Below, in pieces: positions 7,731-16,692 of a DNA stretch of 64,000 bases (its first letter is position 1; each line of letters starts with the position of its first letter). The notes beneath the pieces were generated by a model. It was not told the origin of the DNA and ran no database searches. It saw nothing but the letters and a program-made list of their open reading frames with translations. The position numbers and the translations under genes were made by a program. Source of the DNA: Pedobacter sp. PLR (GTDB lineage: Bacteria; Bacteroidota; Bacteroidia; Sphingobacteriales; Sphingobacteriaceae); NCBI RefSeq assembly GCF_026239675.1, contig NZ_JAPIVQ010000003.1:496001-560000 (forward strand), written 5' to 3'.

Positions 7731-9200
7731 ATGGAAGGCAACCAGTTATTTCCTGTCTTCATCAAATTGAATACCATTCGCACTGTGCTGATTGGTGCAG
7801 GTCCGGTTGGACTGGAAAAATTAGCAGCCATCTTGTCCAATAGCCCGGAAGCCCGGGTTACCGTCATTGCAATTGATGTTTTACCGGAATTAAGGGCACT
7901 GGCAGCGGCTTATCAGGGAGTGGAAATTATCCAAAGGGAATTTACTCCTGAGGATCTGGATAATGCCGATCTGGTGGTAGCCGCCACAAATAATGCGGAC
8001 TTAAACCAGCAGATCCGAGCCGAATCTGATCAGCGGAATTTGTTAGTGAACTTTGCCGATAAGCCGGATCTGTGTAATTTTTACCTGGGTTCTATCGTGA
8101 AAAAAGGTGACCTGAAAATTGCGATATCAACCAATGGAAAGTCGCCAACAATTGCAAAACGCTTAAAAGAGGTGCTGAATGATAGTCTGCCGGAAGGACT
8201 GAATGATACTTTAGGAAACATGGAGGCCTTAAGAAATACTTTGAACGGTGATTTTGCCGAAAAAGTGAAAAGGCTGAATGAAGTAACGGCTATTTTGGTG
8301 ACTGAAAAGAAGGTCGACAAGGTGAAAAAGAACTTCAAATGGCTGATATGGACCTCGATTGTGCTTTCTTTTTTGGTAGTGATTACGGCTTTCTGGCATA
8401 AGGAGCCTGAATTTCAGGCATACCTGACACAATTGGATCCGCTATTTTACTGGTTCCTGATTGGTGGATTTGTCTTTGCGATGATCGACGGTGCGATTGG
8501 GATGTCTTATGGCGTCACTTCCACTTCTTTCTCTCTGGCAATGGGTGTTCCTCCGGCCTCAGCGAGTATGGGTGTCCATTTATCAGAAATCCTGAGCAAT
8601 GGAATTGCCGGCTGGATGCATTACCGTTTTGGTAATGTAAACTGGAAGTTGTTCCGCATGTTGCTATTACCAGGAATTGTGGGCGCTGTAGTTGGTGCTT
8701 ACCTGCTGTCATCGCTGGAACATTACAACCATTATACCAAGCCAATCATTTCGTTATACACGCTGATTCTTGGTGGAGTAATCCTTTCTAAGGCCTGGAA
8801 AATCAACCGTAAGGTGAAAAATCCGAAAGGTAAAATCAAAAAGATTGGCCTTCTGGGCTTGTTCGGTGGTTTTATTGATGCTGTTGGTGGTGGTGGATGG
8901 GGATCAATCGTATTGTCGAGCTTAATTGCCGGTGGAAGAAACGCAAGGTTCTCTTTAGGAACGGTAAAAATTACCCGCTTCTTTATCGCTCTGATGAGCT
9001 CCCTGACTTTTATCACCATGTTAAATGGTGCTCATTGGGAAGCTGTAGCAGGTTTAGTAATTGGTAGTGCATTGGCATCGCCGATTGCAGCAAGGGTATC
9101 CAACAAGATCTCTGTAAAAACAATTATGGTGTCGGTAGGCGTGTTGGTGGTATTGGTTAGCTTACGTAGCATCATCAACTTTGTCCTTAAAGAATTTTAG
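7731..9200 (+). CDS. Fusion of precorrin-2 dehydrogenase (CysG-N/Met8-like) and TauE/SafE-type permease
   Basis: 489 residues in two parts. Residues 1-200 match the siroheme-synthase N-terminal domain: NAD-binding VLIGAGPVGLEK (19-30), VVAATNN (82-88), D110 where CysG has its catalytic Asp104, and STNGKSP (133-139). This half oxidises precorrin-2 and may insert iron. From 203 onward the chain is a membrane protein with about eight segments and the TSUP/TauE repeat signatures DGAIGMSYGVTS (253-264) and DAVGGGGWG, a family that exports sulfite or sulfonates. No frameshift is needed to join them. It lies five bases after cobA and two bases before cysH. Linking siroheme synthesis to sulfite transport in one chain is unusual. 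Confidence 0.88.
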   Translation: MEGNQLFPVFIKLNTIRTVLIGAGPVGLEKLAAILSNSPEARVTVIAIDVLPELRALAAAYQGVEIIQREFTPEDLDNADLVVAATNNADLNQQIRAESDQRNLLVNFADKPDLCNFYLGSIVKKGDLKIAISTNGKSPTIAKRLKEVLNDSLPEGLNDTLGNMEALRNTLNGDFAEKVKRLNEVTAILVTEKKVDKVKKNFKWLIWTSIVLSFLVVITAFWHKEPEFQAYLTQLDPLFYWFLIGGFVFAMIDGAIGMSYGVTSTSFSLAMGVPPASASMGVHLSEILSNGIAGWMHYRFGNVNWKLFRMLLLPGIVGAVVGAYLLSSLEHYNHYTKPIISLYTLILGGVILSKAWKINRKVKNPKGKIKKIGLLGLFGGFIDAVGGGGWGSIVLSSLIAGGRNARFSLGTVKITRFFIALMSSLTFITMLNGAHWEAVAGLVIGSALASPIAARVSNKISVKTIMVSVGVLVVLVSLRSIINFVLKEF

Positions 9201-9202
9201 TT

Positions 9203-9907
9203 ATGAAAGAAGATTTAGCAGCAATAGCCGCACAAATAAAAGATAAAGACCCGGTAGAGGCACTACGATATTTCGCAGCTACCTACCCCGGAAAGATTGT
9301 GTTCTCTACCAGTTTCGGTTGGGAAGATCAGGTGATCACTCACATGATCTTTTCAAATGATATTCCCATTGAAGTGTTTACCCTGGAAACAGGCAGACTT
9401 TTTCCGGAAACCTATTACGTATGGAACAGAACCTTAGAAATTTATAAAAAGCCAATTCTGGCCTACCATCCACAAGCAGAAGCTTTACAGGAAATGGTGA
9501 ATGCCAAAGGTCCAAACAGCTTCTATGAATCGGTAGAAAACAGAAAAGAATGTTGCTTTATCCGTAAGTTAGAACCTTTAAAAAGAGCACTTACCGGTAA
9601 AGATTGCTGGGTAACGGGCATCCGTTCCGAACAATCGGTAAACAGAACTGATATGACCAACCTGGAATGGGATGAGCAGAATAATTTATTGAAGTTTCAT
9701 CCTATATTTTTCTGGTCGCTCGAAGAAGTAAAGGCTTACATAAAAGAACATAACATCGTATACAATACCCTGCACGATAAAGGCTTTCCGAGCATCGGAT
9801 GTGCTCCTTGTACCAGAGCGGTACGCGAAGGGGAGGATTTCAGAGCCGGACGCTGGTGGTGGGAAGATCAATCAAAGAAAGAATGTGGTTTACATGCCAC
9901 CAAGTAA
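9203..9907 (+). CDS. cysH: Assimilatory adenylyl-sulfate (APS/PAPS) reductase
   Basis: 234 residues. It reduces activated sulfate to sulfite. The PP-loop region is STSFGWEDQV (35-44). Cys pairs C117-C118 and C200-x2-C203 form the [4Fe-4S] site typical of APS-type reductases, and the catalytic cysteine is C228 in the C-terminal ECGLH. The four cluster cysteines, together with the lack of a cysC kinase in the operon, point to APS rather than PAPS as substrate. Starts two bases after the fusion gene. Confidence 0.93.
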   Translation: MKEDLAAIAAQIKDKDPVEALRYFAATYPGKIVFSTSFGWEDQVITHMIFSNDIPIEVFTLETGRLFPETYYVWNRTLEIYKKPILAYHPQAEALQEMVNAKGPNSFYESVENRKECCFIRKLEPLKRALTGKDCWVTGIRSEQSVNRTDMTNLEWDEQNNLLKFHPIFFWSLEEVKAYIKEHNIVYNTLHDKGFPSIGCAPCTRAVREGEDFRAGRWWWEDQSKKECGLHATK

Positions 9908-9918
9908 AAGATAAGAAA

Positions 9919-10824
9919 ATGAGTAAATATAATTTAGATTATTTAGACGAACTGGAGGCTGAAGCGATTCATATTTTACGTGAAGTAGCAGGCCAATTTG
10001 AAAAGCCAGCATTGCTATTCTCCGGAGGAAAAGACTCGATCACCCTGGTGCGACTTGCTGAAAAGGCATTCCGCCCGGGAAAGTTCCCTTTCCCGCTGGT
10101 ACATATCGATACCGGGCATAACTTCGAAGAAACAATTGCTTACCGCGATCAGATGGTGGAACGCCTTGGCGAAAAACTGATCGTTGGCCATGTACAGGAA
10201 TCTATCGATCAGGGTAAAGTAGTAGAGCAAACAGGGAAAAATGCAAGTAGAAATTCCCTGCAAACGATCACTTTACTGGATACGATTGCCAAACATGGTT
10301 TCGATGCCTGTATCGGTGGCGCACGTCGCGATGAAGAAAAAGCAAGAGCCAAAGAAAGGATTTTCTCCGTAAGGGATGAATTCGGACAATGGGATCCTAA
10401 GCGTCAGCGTCCGGAATTGTGGAACATCTATAATGGTAAAATCCATAAAGGAGAAAACGTTCGCGTTTTCCCAATCAGTAACTGGACGGAACTTGATGTA
10501 TGGAACTATATAAAAAGAGAAAATATTGATCTTCCTTCCATCTACTTCGCGCATCGCAGAGATGTGATTACCAGAAATGGTCAGCTGATGGCCGCATCGC
10601 CATTCCTGAACATGGATGCAGACGATATCGTAGAAAATAAAATGGTTCGTTTCCGCACCGTAGGTGATATGAGCTGTACCGCAGCCGTAGAATCGGAAGC
10701 CGATCAGATCGAAGACATCATCAGGGAAATCAGTGCATCAAAAATTAGTGAACGGGGCGCCCGCTTGGACGATAAGGTATCGGAAGCTGCGATGGAAGAC
10801 CGCAAAAAAGGAGGGTATTTTTAA
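9919..10824 (+). CDS. cysD: Sulfate adenylyltransferase subunit 2
   Basis: 301 residues from the ATG at 9919, which begins MSKYNLDYLDEL as in family members; an in-frame upstream start inside cysH is rejected. The catalytic subunit forms adenylyl sulfate from ATP and sulfate. The PP-loop motif SGGKDS is at 35-40, followed by HIDTGHNF, GGARRDEEKARAKER and the C-terminal RKKGGYF typical of CysD. Works with CysN; its stop overlaps the cysN ATG by one base. Confidence 0.95.
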   Translation: MSKYNLDYLDELEAEAIHILREVAGQFEKPALLFSGGKDSITLVRLAEKAFRPGKFPFPLVHIDTGHNFEETIAYRDQMVERLGEKLIVGHVQESIDQGKVVEQTGKNASRNSLQTITLLDTIAKHGFDACIGGARRDEEKARAKERIFSVRDEFGQWDPKRQRPELWNIYNGKIHKGENVRVFPISNWTELDVWNYIKRENIDLPSIYFAHRRDVITRNGQLMAASPFLNMDADDIVENKMVRFRTVGDMSCTAAVESEADQIEDIIREISASKISERGARLDDKVSEAAMEDRKKGGYF

Positions 10825-12077
10825 TGAATTTATTGAAATTTTTTACAGCAGGAAGTGTAGACGACGGAAAGAGTACACTTATCGGAAGACTGCTTTACGA
10901 TACAGATTCTATTTTAGCGGATCAACTGGAAGCCTTACAGCAATCTAACCGCAAAAATGACGATGGTACCATAGATCTGGCCATCTTAACAGACGGTCTG
11001 AGAGCAGAAAGAGAACAAGGAATCACCATTGATGTGGCCTATAAATATTTCCAGACGGAAAAGCGTAAATTCATTATCGCCGATACCCCTGGCCATATTC
11101 AGTATACCCGAAACATGGTAACCGGTGCCTCTACGGCTAAACTGGCCATCATCTTAATCGATGCCAGAAATGGAGTAGTAGAACAAACGATCAGACATTC
11201 GTACCTGGTTTCTTTATTGGGTATTGAGCATGTTGTAGTGGCCATTAATAAAATGGACATGGTAGATTATAGTGAAACAGTCTTCAATGCAATCACGGAG
11301 AAGTATGCATTACTGGCTGCCGAACTGGATATGAAAGAAGTAACGTTCATCCCTGTGAGTGCATTAAAAGGGGATAATATCGTTCATGAATCTCAGAACA
11401 TGCTTTGGTATCAGGGACGTAGCCTGCTACATTTTCTGGAAACGGTTGATGTAGAAGATAAACAAAGCTATAACCTGGCCAGAATGCCGGTACAATGGGT
11501 AGTAAGGCCTCAGACTGATGAGCTTCATGATTACCGTGGTTATGCTGGTCGCGTGTTGAGCGGTTCTTTTAAAGTGAATGATAAGGTTACTGTATTGCCT
11601 TCGGGAAGTAGCTCTGTAATTGATAGAATCGAAATATTTGACCTTAGACCGGAAGAGGTTCATGCCGGACAGTCGGTTACCCTTCACCTGAAAGACAATA
11701 TAGACATTAGCAGGGGCGATGTGCTGGTAAACGCAGATCATCTACCACAAAATGCTAAACTGATTGAAGCAGATGTTTGCTGGATGGATAGTCGTCCGCT
11801 TGATGAGAGCATCACCTATTTATTGCAACACAATAGCAAGGTTACGAAAGCGAAGATCAGCGAAATCATCTATAAAGTAGACATCAATACTTTAGAGAAG
11901 CAGAATGCAACTGACTTCAAGCTGAATGACATTGGCCGGATTTTAATTAAAACAGCTGATGAGTTGGCTTTTGATCTTTATACGGAGAATAAAGCGAATG
12001 GTGCAGCGATTTTGATCGACAGCAGAACGAATTTAACGGTTGCTGCGCTGATGTTTAGAGCGGTCGCTGATTATTAA
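10824..12077 (+). CDS. cysN: Sulfate adenylyltransferase subunit 1 (GTPase)
   Basis: 417 residues. An EF-Tu-like GTPase that drives APS formation by CysD. G1 GSVDDGKST at 10-18, G2 region GITIDVAYKYF, G3 DTPGH, G4 NKMD, then two beta-barrel domains. There is no fused APS kinase, in keeping with an APS-reductase pathway. It is the last gene of the operon, followed by an A-rich/T-rich stem and a structured gene-free segment. Confidence 0.95.
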   Translation: MNLLKFFTAGSVDDGKSTLIGRLLYDTDSILADQLEALQQSNRKNDDGTIDLAILTDGLRAEREQGITIDVAYKYFQTEKRKFIIADTPGHIQYTRNMVTGASTAKLAIILIDARNGVVEQTIRHSYLVSLLGIEHVVVAINKMDMVDYSETVFNAITEKYALLAAELDMKEVTFIPVSALKGDNIVHESQNMLWYQGRSLLHFLETVDVEDKQSYNLARMPVQWVVRPQTDELHDYRGYAGRVLSGSFKVNDKVTVLPSGSSSVIDRIEIFDLRPEEVHAGQSVTLHLKDNIDISRGDVLVNADHLPQNAKLIEADVCWMDSRPLDESITYLLQHNSKVTKAKISEIIYKVDINTLEKQNATDFKLNDIGRILIKTADELAFDLYTENKANGAAILIDSRTNLTVAALMFRAVADY

Positions 12078-12088
12078 TTTTTTGAACT

Positions 12089-12180
12089 AAAAAAAGAAGC
12101 ATTACTAATAAAAGGTTGAAATCTTTTGCGCTGAAGGGCACAAAACTTTCTATACCTTTTCTTAGAACGCTTCTTTTTTT
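12089..12180 (+). terminator. Probable terminator after cysN
   Basis: AAAAAAAGAAGC (12089-12100) is the exact complement of GCTTCTTTTTTT (12169-12180), followed by more T. The 68-base loop is long and contains the left arm of the larger inverted repeat, so two alternative folds compete. Confidence 0.5.
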
Positions 12181-12420
12181 TTGTTACTCCTGCAAAGAAT
12201 AATCCAAGCTGTTCATCTTTTTCCCTCAACTTTACTATTACATCAACTCCAATTCCGCTGTCACCATCGCTTCCGGGTTTAACTTTCGTTCTCTCTTTAA
12301 GTATCCTGTTCAGCTCCCTCCCCCTCCAGGAGTATCCTGCGTTAATTTTGCTGCTGTTAAAAAAAGTTTTGCTGTAGAGAGACCTCGAAAATTTTGCGCC
12401 CTTCAGCGCAAAAGATTTCA
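12117..12420. repeat. Long-range 29-bp inverted repeat between cysN and glgA
   Basis: Arms 12117-12145 and 12392-12420 are complementary at 28 of 29 positions (core AAATCTTTTGCGCTGAAGGG), with about 246 bases between them. The enclosed DNA has no protein-like frame. It holds CCTGCAAA and GCTGTTC, which recur in inverted form to the right of the second arm. It could be a small mobile remnant (MITE-like), a structured RNA or a terminator complex. No target-site duplication is obvious. Confidence 0.6.
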
Positions 12421-12523
12421 GGATCGAACAGCCTGCTTTTTTTAAGTGAAATTATTTGCAGGAATAATTGCCTTTTCATCTTGTATTACCTAATTTAAGA
12501 TACTTTTTAACCCCTTGAGAATT

Positions 12524-13930
12524 ATGGAGATTATCCACCTGAGTGCTGAATGTTACCCTATTGCCAAAGTAGGTGGTTTAGGCGATGTTGTAGGCGCTTT
12601 GCCGAAGTATCAGAACAAGCTTGGCCACGTTGCTAAAGTGGTAATGCCCGCTTATCAGACCAAATTCATGCAGGAAAACGAGTTTGAAGTAGTTTATGAT
12701 GGATGGGGAAAACTGGGCTTTCATGATTTTCCGGTAAGAATATTCAGGGAGCAAACCAATAAACTGGGCTTCGACTTATACCTCGTTCACATACCGGGGT
12801 TAATGGACCGGCCAAATGTTTACGGTTATGACGATGATACTGAGCGTTTTTTAGCTTACCAGATTGCCGTATTGGATTGGATTGCGCAATGGGAGCACAA
12901 GCCGGATGTCATTCACTGTCATGATCACCATACCGGATTGGTCCCTTTTATGATGGCATATGGGCATCAGTTTAAAAAGTTAAGCCATGTTCCTACGATT
13001 CTGACCATTCATAATGCGCAGTATCAGGGGCAGTTTGGCTGGGATAAACTGCATTATTTGCCGCCATTTGATTTATGGAAATCCGGACAATTAGATTGGA
13101 AAGGTTCTATAAATCCACTTGCTGCGGCCATTAAATGTGCATGGAGAGTGACAACAGTATCACCGAGTTATTTAGAAGAAATTAGTTTTAAAGCCAATGG
13201 ACTGGAAGACCTGCTCGCACAGGAACGCTCCAAATCTGTGGGCATCTTAAATGGAATAGACAATGAAGTATGGGATCCGCAGCATGATCCGATGCTGGAA
13301 AAGAAATTTACATTACGTACATTAGAAAATGGGAAAAAGGCGAATAAGGCGGCCTTATGCCGGGTGTTTAACCTGGACCCTGAAAAGCCGTTATTTACTT
13401 TTATAGGTAGGTTAGTAGGAGAGAAGGGGGCTGACTTGTTGCCGGAGATCTTTTACAATGCCTTATCGAAGGGAAATGGTGCTATAAACGTATTGGTATT
13501 GGGATCCGGCGATCCCCAGGTAGAAGGTAGATTAATTCAGCTGAAAGAGGCTTTCCCCGGGAATTATAATGCGTACATTGGTTACAACGAACAGTTGTCA
13601 CACCAGATTTATGCCGGGGCCGACTTTCTGCTGATGCCAAGCAGAGTGGAGCCATGTGGACTGAATCAGATGTATGCCCTAAGATATGGGACGGTTCCTA
13701 TCGTCCGCAGGATAGGAGGATTAAAAGATACGGTGGTAGATATTGGTGATGGAGGTTTTGGGATTTGTCACGATCAGACCAGCGTTTGGGATGTAGGGCA
13801 CGCGATTGGCAGGGCTTATGAACTGTATCAGAATCATGGGCAACTGAAAGAAATCCGTAAGTATATGATGCAATTAGACCACTCATGGGATAGAGCGGCA
13901 CAACAATATATTGATTTGTACCACATATAA
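12524..13930 (+). CDS. glgA: Glycogen synthase (ADP-glucose type, GT5)
   Basis: 468 residues from the ATG at 12524; a TTG nine bases upstream is in frame but unnecessary. It transfers glucose from ADP-glucose to the growing alpha-1,4-glucan. The N-terminal ADP-glucose site reads KVGGLGDVVGALP, followed by HCHDHHTG, LTIHNAQYQG, LNGID, FIGRLVGEKGADLL and the GT-B motif PSRVEPCGLNQMYALRYG. It is 11 bases upstream of glgC, so both steps of the ADP-glucose pathway are probably co-transcribed. No branching enzyme is in the window. Confidence 0.95.
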   Translation: MEIIHLSAECYPIAKVGGLGDVVGALPKYQNKLGHVAKVVMPAYQTKFMQENEFEVVYDGWGKLGFHDFPVRIFREQTNKLGFDLYLVHIPGLMDRPNVYGYDDDTERFLAYQIAVLDWIAQWEHKPDVIHCHDHHTGLVPFMMAYGHQFKKLSHVPTILTIHNAQYQGQFGWDKLHYLPPFDLWKSGQLDWKGSINPLAAAIKCAWRVTTVSPSYLEEISFKANGLEDLLAQERSKSVGILNGIDNEVWDPQHDPMLEKKFTLRTLENGKKANKAALCRVFNLDPEKPLFTFIGRLVGEKGADLLPEIFYNALSKGNGAINVLVLGSGDPQVEGRLIQLKEAFPGNYNAYIGYNEQLSHQIYAGADFLLMPSRVEPCGLNQMYALRYGTVPIVRRIGGLKDTVVDIGDGGFGICHDQTSVWDVGHAIGRAYELYQNHGQLKEIRKYMMQLDHSWDRAAQQYIDLYHI

Positions 13931-13941
13931 ACTGAATATTT

Positions 13942-15243
13942 ATGACTGATAAAGTATTAGCCGTCATCCTCGGTGGTGGCCAGGGTTCAAGGCTCTCTCC
14001 ACTAACACAAACGCGATCCAAACCTGCTGTTCCTATTGCAGGAAAATACAGATTGGTCGATATTCCTATTTCTAACTGCTTAAATTCTGGTATCCACCGG
14101 ATGTTTGTCCTGACGCAGTTTAACTCTGCATCGCTGAATAAACACATTAAGAATACCTATCATTTCAGCCATTTTAGTGCTGCTTTTGTAGACATTCTGG
14201 CGGCGGAACAAACTCCTGAAAACCCGACATGGTTTCAGGGAACGGCCGATGCAGTAAGACAGGTGATGCACCATTTGCTGAACCATGAGTTTGAGTATGT
14301 CCTCATTTTATCCGGCGACCAGCTCTACCAGATGGACTTCAATAAAATGGTGAATGCCCATATTGAAAGTGGTGTACAGATTACCCTGGCTACCATTCCG
14401 GTAACCGCAAAAGATGCGCCGGACTTTGGTATTCTTAAAGCCAATTCCGATAATATCATTACTGCATTTATTGAAAAACCTGCCGCGGAATTACTGGAGG
14501 AATGGACTTCAGATACCGGCGAAGAAATGCGTGAGGAAGGTCGTGAACACCTGGCCTCTATGGGTATTTATATTTTCAACAGAGATCTGCTGATTAAAAT
14601 CTTCGCGGAAAATGCGGAGGAGAAGGATTTCGGAAAAGAGATTATCCCGAGGTTATTAACCTCTAATCATGTGTTGAGTTATCAATATGATGGATACTGG
14701 ACCGATATCGGAAACATATCCTCTTTCTTTGAAGCCAACCTGGGCCTTACAGATGACCTGCCTAAATTCAACCTTTTTGATAGTAAACACAGCATCTTTA
14801 CCCGCGCACGTATGTTGCCGCCTTCTAAAATTTTAGGCACCACACTGGATAAAACCATTATTGCCGAAGGTTGTATTTTACACGCCAAATGTATCAAACA
14901 TTCGGTGATTGGTATTCGTGCAAGAATTGGTAAAGGCACCACGATAGACAGTTGTTATATCATGGGGAGTGATAAATATCAGGTATTGGAAGATTTGGAA
15001 AAGGACCTGGAGAATAACAAACCATGGATTGGTATCGGCGACAATTGTACAATCACCAATGCCATTCTGGATAAAAATTGCAGGATTGGTAATGACGTAC
15101 AGATTATCGGTGGAGCACATCTTCCGGATAGCGACCATTCCTTATATACCGTTAAAGATGGTATTGTAGTGGTGAAAAAAGGAGCGGTGATTCCTGATGG
15201 TACCGTGATTAAAACTATGATTAAAGATAGCATCACCCTCTAA
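13942..15243 (+). CDS. glgC: Glucose-1-phosphate adenylyltransferase
   Basis: 433 residues. It makes ADP-glucose for glgA. The nucleotidyltransferase N-terminus has GGGQGSRLSPLT with SKPAVPIAGKYRLVDIPISN, then LSGDQLYQMD, ASMGIYIFN and YWTDIG. A left-handed beta-helix of hexapeptide repeats occupies the C-terminal third. Followed by a hairpin shared with the convergent histidine kinase gene. Confidence 0.95.
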   Translation: MTDKVLAVILGGGQGSRLSPLTQTRSKPAVPIAGKYRLVDIPISNCLNSGIHRMFVLTQFNSASLNKHIKNTYHFSHFSAAFVDILAAEQTPENPTWFQGTADAVRQVMHHLLNHEFEYVLILSGDQLYQMDFNKMVNAHIESGVQITLATIPVTAKDAPDFGILKANSDNIITAFIEKPAAELLEEWTSDTGEEMREEGREHLASMGIYIFNRDLLIKIFAENAEEKDFGKEIIPRLLTSNHVLSYQYDGYWTDIGNISSFFEANLGLTDDLPKFNLFDSKHSIFTRARMLPPSKILGTTLDKTIIAEGCILHAKCIKHSVIGIRARIGKGTTIDSCYIMGSDKYQVLEDLEKDLENNKPWIGIGDNCTITNAILDKNCRIGNDVQIIGGAHLPDSDHSLYTVKDGIVVVKKGAVIPDGTVIKTMIKDSITL

Positions 15244-15289
15244 ATAAGTTTTGTTGAAACTGAGGATATGATTATTTTAATAACACCGT

Positions 15290-15332
15290 AAAAAAGCTTT
15301 GCAAGGGTAGGTTTCCCTTACAAGGCTTTTTT
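15290..15332. terminator. Bidirectional terminator between glgC and the histidine kinase gene
   Basis: AAAAAAGCTTTGCAAGGG pairs with CCCTTACAAGGCTTTTTT around a short loop. A-run and T-run flanks allow it to work for both convergent units. It overlaps the kinase stop codon at 15331-15333. Confidence 0.85.
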
Positions 15333-16692
15333 ATTGATACCTGAACACTAAAGAGAATACGGTCTTTTCATAAGGGACTGAGTTCACTTCCAGATTTCCA
15401 TGGTGCATTTTCATAATGTTTCTGGTGATGGTAAGCCCGATACCTGATCCGTTTTTTCTGGTGGTAAAGAAAGGCACAAAGATCTTTTCGATCAATTCGC
15501 TGTCAATTCCTTTTCCATTATCGCTCACCTCCAGGTAAAGTTTGTTCTGATCCATGCGGTAGTTGATTTCTATGACCGGATGTTCCACACCTTCCAAAGC
15601 ATAAATGCTATTGGTAACGAGGTTGATTAGCGCCTGTTCTACCAATTTTAAATCTATCTGAATGGTGATCTTAGACGAAGTTTGTTCTACTTTAAGCATG
15701 ATGTTTCTGCCATTGGCAAAAGGCTGCATCAAAACTTTAATGTGTTGCAGGATTTCCCCGATGGTATGGTATTCCAGATCCGGGGTAGGTAGTTCTGCGA
15801 TCAGACGGTAATCCTTTACAAAGTCCAGCAGTCCCTCAGATCTTCTTTTGATGGTCTTTATGGCCGGTTTTAAATCTTCAAGATCTTCAGCATTCAAGGA
15901 TTCCTTATCGGCGATCATGCTGTTTACGGTGTCCGATAAAGAGCTGATTGGCGTAATAGAATTCAGAATCTCATGAGAGATCACACCGATCAGGCGGTTC
16001 CAGGCTTCAGATTCCTTTTGCTCAATCTCATCTTTGATATTCTGGAAGGAAATGATGGTATAATCCGTCAGGTATAAGTTTAATGGGATCACTTCTGTGG
16101 AAAGCTGGATCTGTTTATCCTGAATTTTTAGCTCCATAAATCGCTTGCCTCCCTTACCAATGTTTTCTATTTCCTGAGCAAACTCCGGACTATGCTGCGC
16201 CAACCGATGCCAGTATTTATAAGCAGGAATTCCCAGTAAACTGGTGGCTGCCTGATTAAAAAACACGATTTCTGCTTGTTTGGTATCCTGCTCATTGTCT
16301 TTTACCACAATCACACCCACCGGCACTTGCTCCAATATGGTTTTGATCAGCTGAAACATAGAATCTTTTTCCAGCTGCATATCCTTTTGTGTCTGGATGA
16401 TGTCGTTGAAGGACTCGTAAAGTTCCGGAAAACTCCCTTTTGTGGCTTTGTTTCTGAAGTTTAAGGTACTGTCCCGCATTTTTACTGCGAGGATAAAGCG
16501 TTTGATATCTTCCCTGATCTGGTTAATGTAGAAATACAAGTTCATCAAAGCGGCGATCAAAAGAATAGTCAGGCCGGAAATGGTAAACCAGAGCTCTGTT
16601 TTTTGGATCAGATGGTACAAAAGAATACCCAGTATATTGATGATAGCCAGTCGGTAGAGGAGACGGAAGGTGAATCGGTTGTAAAAGGTCAT
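15331..16692 (-). CDS. Sensor histidine kinase (NtrY-like)
   Basis: 453 residues. Two N-terminal membrane segments (about 15-29 and 35-56) with almost no extracytoplasmic loop, a PAS-like domain near 115-220, HisKA with the phospho-acceptor H240 in ISHEILNSITP, and an HATPase with DNGKGID, FVPFFTTRKNGSGIGL and a C-terminal MHHGNLEV. The tiny external region suggests an internal or membrane-derived signal. It overlaps the regulator gene by four bases (ATGA) and should phosphorylate it. Confidence 0.92.
   Translation of the reverse strand: MTFYNRFTFRLLYRLAIINILGILLYHLIQKTELWFTISGLTILLIAALMNLYFYINQIREDIKRFILAVKMRDSTLNFRNKATKGSFPELYESFNDIIQTQKDMQLEKDSMFQLIKTILEQVPVGVIVVKDNEQDTKQAEIVFFNQAATSLLGIPAYKYWHRLAQHSPEFAQEIENIGKGGKRFMELKIQDKQIQLSTEVIPLNLYLTDYTIISFQNIKDEIEQKESEAWNRLIGVISHEILNSITPISSLSDTVNSMIADKESLNAEDLEDLKPAIKTIKRRSEGLLDFVKDYRLIAELPTPDLEYHTIGEILQHIKVLMQPFANGRNIMLKVEQTSSKITIQIDLKLVEQALINLVTNSIYALEGVEHPVIEINYRMDQNKLYLEVSDNGKGIDSELIEKIFVPFFTTRKNGSGIGLTITRNIMKMHHGNLEVNSVPYEKTVFSLVFRYQ

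Noticed and set aside
12117..12420. Retron-type RNA (inverted ends around a structured middle)
   Set aside because: No reverse transcriptase or effector gene is adjacent; the neighbours are cysN and glgA.
12515..12523. TTG start for glgA
   Set aside because: The ATG at 12524 gives the standard family N-terminus, MEIIHLSAE.
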